15,256 nt of DNA. Origin: an uncultured Veillonella sp. (lineage in GTDB: Bacteria > Bacillota > Negativicutes > Veillonellales > Veillonellaceae). The notes beneath the pieces were generated by a model, which saw only the letters and a program-made list of their open reading frames with translations, was not told where the DNA came from and did no database searches. Position numbers and translations under genes: made by a program. Positions 1 to 5,968 of the stretch are shown here, piece after piece. Every line of letters begins with the position of its first letter. Within the stretch, counting starts at the first letter, position 1. The DNA lies in contig URPV01000024.1 in NCBI GenBank assembly GCA_900549805.1, positions 1 to 15,256 of the forward strand, given 5' to 3'.

Positions 1-287
1 AATTGGCGAACCGTAGCGCCAGATGCTGCCTCAACCTTGCCGAATTCAAGGTTCTTAATGGATACATTTCGCTTTACCATCTTGCCTTTAAGGACATCTA
101 CAACAGCACCCAATTTATATTCATCGTCACCGATAAGTTTAATCGTATCGCCTTCCAAGGAAATTTCAGATTTAGATCCGCGGAAGTCATACCGTGTACC
201 GATTTCTTTAATCGCTTGATTTACTGCATTATCAACTTCTTGCATATCTACTTCAGATACAACGTCGAAGGAACAATCTTTTGCCAT
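1..287 (-). CDS. yajQ: YajQ family nucleotide-binding protein, 5' part only
   Basis: The minus strand from ATG at 287 reads an open frame of 95 codons, beginning MAKDCSFDVVSEVDMQEVDN and running off the left edge. The family is usually about 160 residues, so roughly the first 60% is present. The segment YDFRGSKSEISLEGD and the following IKLIGDDEYKL are hallmarks of the YajQ/UPF0234 family. Family members have two ferredoxin-like domains, bind nucleotides or RNA, and some act as cyclic-di-GMP effectors in proteobacteria. The role in Firmicutes is not settled. A clear AAGGAGA ribosome binding site lies at about 295-300, 7 bases before the ATG, which fixes the start. The gene follows yeiH but has its own promoter candidate, so it is probably at least partly independent. 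Confidence 0.93.
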   Translation of the reverse strand, partial: MAKDCSFDVVSEVDMQEVDNAVNQAIKEIGTRYDFRGSKSEISLEGDTIKLIGDDEYKLGAVVDVLKGKMVKRNVSIKNLEFGKVEAASGATVRQ

Positions 288-362
288 ACTAGGTCTCCTT
301 TATCATACATAAGCATAACTATGCTCAACTTATCGCATAAAGGCTCATAGGAGCTTTCCTTT

Positions 363-390
363 ATTATACCCTATATCTTACCACTGACCA
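363..390 (-). promoter_or_regulatory. Promoter candidate for yajQ
   Basis: On the minus strand there is a perfect TATAAT (363-368), with TGGTCA (385-390, 4 of 6 matches to TTGACA) 16 bases upstream. The -35 overlaps the last codons of yeiH. The leader between it and yajQ holds two small inverted repeats (312-325, agcat-aact-atgct; and 339-357, aaaggctc-atag-gagcttt with one bulged base). No U-run follows either repeat, so neither is an obvious terminator. Confidence 0.55.
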
Positions 391-1406
391 ATAAGGCCCT
401 GCACCCAAAGACTAACTAGTGATATGGCCACCCAACAGAGACCGCCTAAGGCTAGTACAGGACCACCAGATTTGACCAGGGTAACTACATTTGTAGTAAG
501 ACCTATGGCCATCATGGCCATGATAATCATAAACTTAGCTATTTCTTTAAAGGGATCAAAGAAGTCTTTACTTATCCCTAAAAAAGTTGCTAAGGTCGTG
601 ATTAAAGAGGCCAGGATAAAATAAATGATAAAACGAGGTAATATACTAGCTATACTTCCACCCTGCCTATAGTCCTCTTGAGACCGCTTGGTCTTCATTG
701 TCTCATAGACGCCTAAGGCCAGTGTAATAGGGATGATAGCACAGGTCCGTGTCAGCTTAACTATGGTTGCATACTCCAAGGCGTGAGCACCAGGATGCAT
801 TTCATCCCAAATGGCTGCTGTAGCTGTTACAGAAGAAGTATCATTAACGGCAGTCCCCGCAAAGAGTCCAAACCCCGTGTTGGAAAGGCCTAACAAATCA
901 CCTAGGTTAGGGAAGACAAAAGCGGCTATGACATTAAAGAAAAAGACCACAGATATAGCTTGAGCAATTTGACTACCATCGGCCTTGATAACAGGAGCTG
1001 TGGCAGCAATGGCAGAGCCACCACAAATAGATGACCCTACCCCAACCAGGACTGCTGACTTAGCTTCTACTTTGAGTATCTTATAAGCCAGATAGGCTAC
1101 GATTAAAGATGTTGCTATGGTCGAGATAATAACTGGCAGGGAGTATAGGCCAACATGGATGACCTCTCCAATGTTGAGACCAAAACCCAAGAAGATAACC
1201 GCATATTGGAGTACCTTCTTAGCCGTAAAGCCAATACCCTCCTCCGTGTAAGATCGATTTGTATAAAAAATACCTAAGATAATGCCCAAAATAATTGCAA
1301 ATATTGGCCCCCCTACCATTGGGACCAACTTACCCAAGAAATAACAAGGTAAGGCCAAGATAAAGCAAAGGGCTAAGCCCGCGCCCTTAGAGGATAGAAA
1401 AGTCAT
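378..1406 (-). CDS. YeiH/UPF0324 family inner-membrane protein (putative anion exporter)
   Basis: A 342-residue, very hydrophobic protein. The family signature GVGSSICGGSAIAA, followed by PVIKADGSQIAQAI and by FAGTAVNDTSSVTA further on, identifies the UPF0324 (YeiH, Cons_hypoth698) family. About ten membrane segments can be read, and the length matches the usual 330-350. Members are annotated as putative sulfate exporters, but the substrate is poorly established, so the transport role is family-based inference. The ATG at 1406 has an AAGGAG site at 1412-1417, 5 bases upstream. It lies downstream of the alcohol dehydrogenase gene with a 118-base gap and its own -10-like box. There is no LysR-type regulator beside it in this window, although one often accompanies yeiH elsewhere. 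Confidence 0.9.
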   Translation of the reverse strand: MTFLSSKGAGLALCFILALPCYFLGKLVPMVGGPIFAIILGIILGIFYTNRSYTEEGIGFTAKKVLQYAVIFLGFGLNIGEVIHVGLYSLPVIISTIATSLIVAYLAYKILKVEAKSAVLVGVGSSICGGSAIAATAPVIKADGSQIAQAISVVFFFNVIAAFVFPNLGDLLGLSNTGFGLFAGTAVNDTSSVTATAAIWDEMHPGAHALEYATIVKLTRTCAIIPITLALGVYETMKTKRSQEDYRQGGSIASILPRFIIYFILASLITTLATFLGISKDFFDPFKEIAKFMIIMAMMAIGLTTNVVTLVKSGGPVLALGGLCWVAISLVSLWVQGLIGQW

Positions 1407-1440
1407 ACAAACTCCTTATAGAATATCTACATATACTTTT

Positions 1441-1469
1441 ATTATACACAAGCTAAAGAAACCTTGCTA
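1441..1469 (-). promoter_or_regulatory. Weak promoter candidate for the YeiH-family gene
   Basis: A perfect TATAAT (1441-1446) stands in the gap before the gene. With a 17-base spacer the -35 would be TAGCAA (1464-1469), a poor match. No terminator is visible between the alcohol dehydrogenase stop codon and this point, so readthrough from that gene is also possible. Confidence 0.4.
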
Positions 1470-1524
1470 GTAGGCTAGGGTCTCTTTATATCTATAGATA
1501 GTTTTGTCTGGGAGTCTCTATCTC

Positions 1525-2694
1525 TTAAAAGGCTTCCTTCAAAATGGTCATAACATCTTCCTTAGTCAATGTCTTATAGCCACCCGTTAGAAGGATGGTC
1601 GATTCGGCAATTGCTGGAAGCATTTCTTCCTGGGTATTGAGCTCCCGCAAATTACTAGCCATCCCCATTTCTTTGATATAGGAACCAAGGGCATCAATAC
1701 CAGCCAAAGCAGCTTGGTCTTCTGTCATGCCATCTGTATTAATCCCCCACACAACATTGGCAAAGCGGGCAAACTTGGCTGGGTTATTTTTATAGACCAT
1801 TTTATAATATGGGACGGATATAGCAGACAAACCCATACCATGAGCACAATCAGTATAAGCACCTATTTGATGTTCAATCATATGTACTTCCCAGTCCCCT
1901 CCCTGTTTGCCTAACGCCAACATGGTGTTAAGGGCTAAAGACGCAGCCCACATAATATTAGACCGTGCTTCGTAATTACGAGGATCAGCCTTAGCCTGGC
2001 GCCCTGCATGGATAAGAGACCGTAGCAAGCCTTCAATAAGATAGTCCGTCACATTATCATCAGTGCCGGCAAAGTATTGTTCCATCAAGTGGGACATTGC
2101 ATCAAAAATACCGGATAGCATTTGGTATTCAGGAACGCTATAGGTAAATTCAGGGTTCAATATAGAAAATTGAGGGAACATATTGGATTCAAAATTACGG
2201 CCATTCTTAAGTTTTTTTGCTTCATTTGTGATAACAGAACCGCTATTCATTTCTGATCCAGTCCCTACCATGGTCAAAACAGTTCCAATAGGAACGACCT
2301 TATGGGTAACCGGTTCCCAGTTTACATAGTACTTTTCCCAAGAATCCCCTTCTGCATAAGCTGCTACGGAAATGCCTTTAGCACAATCGATAACAGACCC
2401 ACCACCTACAGCTAGAATGAAGTCTATCTTATGGTCACGCACTAGACGAGCCCCTTCCAACATTTGATCCAGGGTAGGATTAGACTTAATACCAGAATAC
2501 TCAACTACAATCTTGCCTGCTTCCTTAAGGATAGCCATAACCTTGTCATAGATGCCATTTTTTTTAATGGAAGACCGACCATAGGTCAACATAACAGTAG
2601 GGCCCACCTTAGCTAATTCAGGACCCAATTGATCTAGCGCATCTTTACCAAAATGGATGCGGGTAGGAATGTCATAAGTAAAATTTCCTAGCAT
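1525..2694 (-). CDS. Iron-containing alcohol dehydrogenase, YqhD/BdhA-like
   Basis: A 389-residue group III (iron-type) alcohol dehydrogenase, expected to reduce aldehydes to alcohols with NAD(P)H in the cytoplasm. The cofactor loop AVGGGSVIDCAKG is at about residues 95-107, and VLTMVGTGSEMNSGSVIT is at about 139-156. The four expected metal ligands are all present: Asp198 and His202 in FDAMSHLMEQYF, His275 in MIEHQIG and His285 in CAHGMGL. The pattern resembles NADPH-dependent YqhD and clostridial butanol dehydrogenases more than AdhE. Substrate and cofactor preference cannot be fixed from sequence. I chose the ATG at 2694 because GGAGG lies 5 bases upstream. An in-frame TTG at 2706 would place the ribosome binding site inside the gene. 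It probably forms its own unit, with a promoter at 2742-2770 and a terminator from the previous gene just beyond that. Confidence 0.93.
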   Translation of the reverse strand: MLGNFTYDIPTRIHFGKDALDQLGPELAKVGPTVMLTYGRSSIKKNGIYDKVMAILKEAGKIVVEYSGIKSNPTLDQMLEGARLVRDHKIDFILAVGGGSVIDCAKGISVAAYAEGDSWEKYYVNWEPVTHKVVPIGTVLTMVGTGSEMNSGSVITNEAKKLKNGRNFESNMFPQFSILNPEFTYSVPEYQMLSGIFDAMSHLMEQYFAGTDDNVTDYLIEGLLRSLIHAGRQAKADPRNYEARSNIMWAASLALNTMLALGKQGGDWEVHMIEHQIGAYTDCAHGMGLSAISVPYYKMVYKNNPAKFARFANVVWGINTDGMTEDQAALAGIDALGSYIKEMGMASNLRELNTQEEMLPAIAESTILLTGGYKTLTKEDVMTILKEAF

Positions 2695-2741
2695 AATAAC
2701 CTCCAATACATCATGTATATATCTAATCTACCTATACCTTA

Positions 2742-2770
2742 AGTATAGGTCCCAAAGTCTACCGAGTCTA
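2742..2770 (-). promoter_or_regulatory. Promoter candidate for the alcohol dehydrogenase gene, with overlapping palindrome
   Basis: The minus strand carries TAGACT (2765-2770, 4 of 6 matches to TTGACA), 17 bases, then TATACT (2742-2747, 5 of 6 matches to TATAAT). A perfect 7-bp inverted repeat, CCTATAC-5 nt-GTATAGG (2731-2749), covers the -10 element. That is where a repressor dimer could block RNA polymerase. The operator role is inference. Confidence 0.5.
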
Positions 2771-2782
2771 TCTATAAGTACC

Positions 2783-2820
2783 AAAAAGACCACCCTTGTA
2801 TAAGGGTGGTCTTTTTTTTT
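2783..2820. terminator. Intrinsic terminator, two-sided, between the porin-like and alcohol dehydrogenase genes
   Basis: A perfect 12-bp stem, aagaccaccctt (2786-2797) and aagggtggtctt (2802-2813), with a GTAT loop. On the minus strand it lies downstream of the beta-barrel gene and the stem runs out into TCTTTTT, giving a five-base T-run. On the plus strand it is followed by nine T (2812-2820). It can therefore stop transcription from either side and is the probable end of the beta-barrel gene's transcript. Confidence 0.9.
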
Positions 2821-2873
2821 AGCAATAGATAAACTAGCTATCGCCCTACATTAGGGTCAACTAGCATAACCTA

Positions 2874-3479
2874 TTATTTGAAACGGTAAGAAGCACCTGC
2901 TGTGAAACCTTTAAAGGTATTAGAGGAGTTGTTACCATTAGCTGTGTTAAGTTGTTTGTAACCAGCGCTGATATCGAGGTCTTGTGTAGCTTTGTAGCCG
3001 AGGCCTGCTTCCCAAAGGGATGTATCATTAGTACCTACAGCACCTTTTGCATAGGCTTCTACTGGGGAGTTACCCAATTGTTTCTTAGCGATGACACCCA
3101 CTTGTGCGATATCTTTATTCTTATTGAAGTTATCGCCACCGATGTTTGCATAACCACCGTAAACAGCGAAGTTGTTATTCAAAGAACGAACAGCATTCAA
3201 TTCATGCATACGGTTGTCTGTGTGGAAACCATTGGCAATTTTAGTGTTCAAACCTTGGTAGTTGTATTGGATAGCTGTTTTATCATTAACAGCATAAGTC
3301 ATACCAGCGTCGATATTGCCTTTGTGTTTTGTGTCATAGTTACCATATTCACCTTGGATGTTGGAATAACCAGCATTCACTTGAGCTTGGCCTTTTTCAA
3401 AGGTTGTTTGTAGTGTAGCACCAGCTACTGCAATACCCATTGCTGCTACGGTTACTAAAGCAAGTAATTTCTTATTCAT
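2874..3479 (-). CDS. Small outer-membrane beta-barrel (porin-like) protein
   Basis: A 201-residue exported protein. The N-terminus (MNKKLLALVTVAAMGIAVAG) is a standard signal peptide, with probable cleavage after Ala21 (AGA). The mature part, about 180 residues, alternates polar and hydrophobic residues in short strands such as NAGYSNIQGEYGNY, AVYGGYANIGGD, WEAGLGYKATQDLDISAGY and KGFTAGASYRF. It is rich in Gly, Asn and Tyr and has no cysteine, as expected for an 8- to 10-strand outer-membrane barrel. The C-terminus is GASYRFK, so the aromatic residue of the barrel signal is next to last. Similar small barrels are frequent in Negativicutes, but I do not recognise a named family and the cargo is unknown. 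The start has AGGAGG (3488-3493) 8 bases upstream. The gene is flanked by an elaborate control region and a strong terminator, suggesting a highly expressed single-gene unit. Confidence 0.85.
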   Translation of the reverse strand: MNKKLLALVTVAAMGIAVAGATLQTTFEKGQAQVNAGYSNIQGEYGNYDTKHKGNIDAGMTYAVNDKTAIQYNYQGLNTKIANGFHTDNRMHELNAVRSLNNNFAVYGGYANIGGDNFNKNKDIAQVGVIAKKQLGNSPVEAYAKGAVGTNDTSLWEAGLGYKATQDLDISAGYKQLNTANGNNSSNTFKGFTAGASYRFK

Positions 3480-3542
3480 AATAAATTCCTCCTAATCGTT
3501 AACTACGATTTAGTTTGACCACCGCATTTGCGATGTGTGGTC

Positions 3543-3571
3543 ATTGTAGAGGAATCCGTTCTATCAATCAA
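3543..3571 (-). promoter_or_regulatory. Promoter of the porin-like gene
   Basis: The minus strand shows TTGATT (3566-3571), a 17-base spacer and TACAAT (3543-3548), a good vegetative-type promoter. The leader would be about 55-60 bases. The predicted start, near 3536, falls inside the inverted repeat at 3517-3542. Confidence 0.65.
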
Positions 3572-3616
3572 GGATTGTAAATGAGAATTTACTAAATCCT
3601 AAGAAACCTTCCTATT

Positions 3617-3638
3617 TCGTTATACATTCGTTATACAT
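3617..3638. repeat. Tandem 11-bp direct repeat upstream of the porin-like promoter
   Basis: The unit tcgttatacat occurs twice without a gap (3617-3627 and 3628-3638), about 45-70 bases upstream of the -35 element. The 11-bp period puts both copies on one face of the helix. On the minus strand each copy contains TATAAC, close to a -10 box, so alternative weak promoters are also possible. Confidence 0.8.
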
Positions 3639-3793
3639 GAATGAAATGTAGGTATAATTTACTGAAAGTTGCCTTCATCCCCTAGAAATAGGATATTTCA
3701 AAGAAGGCCTATTTCATATTGGACTACAGGGCTTTCATAAACCTATCTAAGTCAAGGAAGCATTGGACTCAATATGAATAGAAATTCTCTCTT

Positions 3794-4507
3794 CTACAGG
3801 TCCTTCTTATAGACAAGTCGATTGGCCTCTGACTCTTCTGGACTATAGGTGTAACCTTCTAGGCTGATACTCCGTAGAGCATCAGGATGCTCTACCCTAT
3901 GTTGGATAATGTAGCGCGCCATAGCCCCTCGCATATATTTAGAATGATGAGATGTAGCCTTCCACTGCCCTTTTACATAATCCAGGAATTCGAAATCTAC
4001 TAATCTTTGGTTCTTGAGAATTTTATAATATTCCTTGGAGGCCAAATTGAAAATAAGTTCCTCCCCTTCTAAGTAGCTATTAATAGGCTGATCCCATAGT
4101 TTATACAAGCTATGACCTTTAGCCAGTGCATTATTCATGTCCAAACGATACGACTTAATCGCCGTCATAGGTGTCACCAAGCCGTACAAGGCGGACATGA
4201 TTAAGAGGTGGTCCTTAGCATAAACTAGGTCTTCTTGACTGAAACTAGCCGCATCAAGTCCCTTAAAAGCGACTCCATCATAGACCTTATAGGCGGGACT
4301 AGTGACCTGACCTTGGTAGTCCCGGTAAAAATGATACAGGTCTTCTAACAGCTGGCCTTTGATCTTAAGCTTGTAGCCCAGGTCTTCCTTGGACAGGCCT
4401 CTAATCAGATCTACTACCTGATCTGTTTCCTCAGGGAAGAGAAGTTTATCTCCACCTTCTAGAGTCAATCTATGTTTCCCTTTAGAGGGAGATAGGATAA
4501 TTTTCAT
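3794..4507 (-). CDS. yaaA: YaaA family peroxide-stress protein
   Basis: A 237-residue protein of the YaaA (UPF0246, DUF328) family. The N-terminal MKIILSPSKGK, the block SALYGLVTPMTAIKSYRLDM (about residues 109-128), NLASKEYYK, RGAMARYII and the C-terminal GYTYSPEESEANRLVYKK are all family landmarks. E. coli YaaA lowers free intracellular iron and DNA damage during hydrogen peroxide stress. Structural work on the family points to DNA binding. The same role in this anaerobe is inferred from family. The start codon at 4507 has only a weak ribosome binding site (a GGA about 12 bases upstream), so translation may depend on the gene before it. It follows the MFS gene by 58 bases with no terminator or promoter visible between them, so the two are probably co-transcribed. 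Confidence 0.9.
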   Translation of the reverse strand: MKIILSPSKGKHRLTLEGGDKLLFPEETDQVVDLIRGLSKEDLGYKLKIKGQLLEDLYHFYRDYQGQVTSPAYKVYDGVAFKGLDAASFSQEDLVYAKDHLLIMSALYGLVTPMTAIKSYRLDMNNALAKGHSLYKLWDQPINSYLEGEELIFNLASKEYYKILKNQRLVDFEFLDYVKGQWKATSHHSKYMRGAMARYIIQHRVEHPDALRSISLEGYTYSPEESEANRLVYKKDL

Positions 4508-4565
4508 ATAGGCTTCGAATCCTTTATATATCTAACATATTAATTATCCCACTAAAGTAGGGAGC

Positions 4566-5771
4566 TTATTCCAATTCTTTTCCCTTCAATTCTGGGATAA
4601 GGAAAATAGTAGCCAATAAATCTACCACGTAGATGATAGCTAAAAAAGCGATGGCCACTTGATAGGAATAGGCAGAAATAATCATGCCTACCACCAAAGG
4701 ACTAAAGCCACCAACGGCACGACCAATATTAAAGAGGACATTTTGCGCTGTCGCGCGAGCTACAGTCGGATAGGCTTCTGCCATAAGAGCCCCATAACCG
4801 CCCATCATACCATTTACAGAAGCTCCTAAAACTGCACCAGCAAAGAGCATAATGGTAGGATCAGATAATTGGGAATACACCAAGATAGAGATAACCGACC
4901 CCACTTGGAAAAGGATAAAGGTTGGTTTCCGGCCAATCCTATCGGCCAAGCGACCGAAGACCCAAATCCCCACCAACATGCCGCAGACAGTAATAGCCGT
5001 CCACAAGCCGGACTTGGTAAGAGAAAAGCCTAATTGCTTGGACAAGAAATTAGGAAGCCAAATCATAATTCCATAATAGCCAAAGTTTTGTACGGACGTT
5101 AAAATTGTTACACCAATAGATGTCTTAGTCGTCTTAAGGTCCTTGACCAAAAGCTTAAAGGAATTCTTATAAGAGTCCTCTTGATTTTCTTGTGCTTGTA
5201 CAAAAATTTCTGGCTCATGAAGACGAGACCGGAAGATCCAAGCGACTAGGGCTGGGATCACACCGACCATAAACATACCCCGCCAACCAATATGTGGGAG
5301 AAGGAGTGGTGTTAATATAGCCGCCGCCAATACGCCGATTTGCCAACCAATGGCTACATATGAAGTCGCCTTAGCCCGGTGCTGTGCTGGCCAAGCCTCT
5401 GCAGCTAGGGCCATACCAATACCAAACTCACCACCTAGGCCAATCCCGGCGATCGTCCGGAAGATTAGGAGGTCCCAATAGCCTTGAGCAAAGGCACAAA
5501 GACCCGTAAAGACTGCAAAGAGAACAATGGTCCAGGTAAGGACGCGAACGCGACCAAACTTGTCAGATAGACTACCAAAGACTAGCCCCCCTATGACAGC
5601 CCCCACTAGGGTCCAGGTCACCAAAGAGCCAGCTTGGCCTGTAGTCAAACCTAAATCCCCTGAAATCAAGGACAGCATAAAACCTAGAATCAGAAGATCA
5701 AAACCATCCATAGCATAACCAATGGAAGACCCGATAACAGCCTTCCACCCATAGGAATTTACTTTACCCAT
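4566..5771 (-). CDS. MFS transporter, AAHS/SHS-like (organic acid:H+ symporter type)
   Basis: A 401-residue major facilitator with about 12 membrane helices. TM1 carries GYAMDGFDLLILGF with the D22-G-F-D25 motif typical of the aromatic-acid (AAHS) and sialate/lactate (SHS) symporter families. Motif A, GSLSDKFGRVRV, sits at 66-77 between TM2 and TM3, and its repeat, GRLADRIGRKPT, lies between TM8 and TM9. The TM4-TM5 stretch GIGLGGEFGIGMALAAEAWP followed by HR is also characteristic. The likely substrate is an organic acid or sugar acid taken up with protons, but it cannot be read from sequence. The short central loop, rich in Gln and Glu, lies around 192-200. The ATG at 5771 has AAAGGAAG just upstream. 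The gene has its own extended -10 promoter and probably continues into yaaA. Confidence 0.88.
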   Translation of the reverse strand: MGKVNSYGWKAVIGSSIGYAMDGFDLLILGFMLSLISGDLGLTTGQAGSLVTWTLVGAVIGGLVFGSLSDKFGRVRVLTWTIVLFAVFTGLCAFAQGYWDLLIFRTIAGIGLGGEFGIGMALAAEAWPAQHRAKATSYVAIGWQIGVLAAAILTPLLLPHIGWRGMFMVGVIPALVAWIFRSRLHEPEIFVQAQENQEDSYKNSFKLLVKDLKTTKTSIGVTILTSVQNFGYYGIMIWLPNFLSKQLGFSLTKSGLWTAITVCGMLVGIWVFGRLADRIGRKPTFILFQVGSVISILVYSQLSDPTIMLFAGAVLGASVNGMMGGYGALMAEAYPTVARATAQNVLFNIGRAVGGFSPLVVGMIISAYSYQVAIAFLAIIYVVDLLATIFLIPELKGKELE

Positions 5772-5854
5772 ACATACTTCCTTTCGCTACTCACAGGTAG
5801 CAATTAAAGTTCTAACTCCATCAAGAGGAGCGAGCCCATAAAAACATTCGTGTA

Positions 5855-5863
5855 ATTATACCA
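5855..5863 (-). promoter_or_regulatory. Extended -10 promoter candidate for the MFS gene
   Basis: The minus strand reads TGGTATAAT (5855-5863), a perfect -10 with the TGn extension, which can make up for the absence of a recognisable -35. About 30 bases further upstream is the perfect 10-bp palindrome TGCCTTGGCA on the plus strand (5890-5899), a possible regulator site. The leader contains a small stem, gctac-tcacag-gtagc (5786-5801), beside the ribosome binding site. Confidence 0.5.
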
Positions 5864-5909
5864 CTTTATACTAGGATAAGCCCATACATTGCCTTGGCAT
5901 TTACATACA

Positions 5910-5941
5910 AAATAGCCTCCATCTTTTGACGGAGGCTATTT
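5910..5941. terminator. Hairpin terminator downstream of thrS
   Basis: A perfect 11-bp stem, aaatagcctcc (5910-5920) and ggaggctattt (5931-5941), with a 10-base loop, 28 bases after the thrS stop codon. On the minus strand the stem ends in TATTTTG, a short T-run, so termination is probable but may not be complete. Confidence 0.75.
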
Positions 5942-5968
5942 CATCAACTCATAAAGGTCTTATCGCCC

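Larger units (their letters stand above)
3480..3793. other. 314-base non-coding control region of the porin-like gene, rich in repeats
   Basis: No credible ORF is present. From the porin-like gene outward it holds a perfect 6-bp hairpin beside the ribosome binding site (3494-3510), an inverted repeat over the predicted start of transcription (3517-3542), the promoter (3543-3571), an inverted repeat gtaaat-gaga-atttac (3577-3592), a tandem 11-bp direct repeat (3617-3638) and two mutually exclusive inverted repeats (3671-3708 and 3685-3715). The remaining bases up to the yaaA stop codon show nothing I can name, and no U-rich terminator for yaaA is visible. Confidence 0.75.

Noticed and set aside
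2695..2706. Upstream TTG start for the alcohol dehydrogenase
   Set aside because: It overlaps the GGAGG ribosome site that is ideally spaced for the ATG at 2694.
2952..3413. Plus-strand ORF of 153 codons opposite the beta-barrel gene
   Set aside because: Composition is that of the antisense of a repetitive barrel. The minus-strand frame has a signal peptide, ribosome site, promoter and terminator.
3653..3658. Plus-strand TATAAT in the non-coding region
   Set aside because: It has no matching -35, and no plus-strand gene lies downstream.
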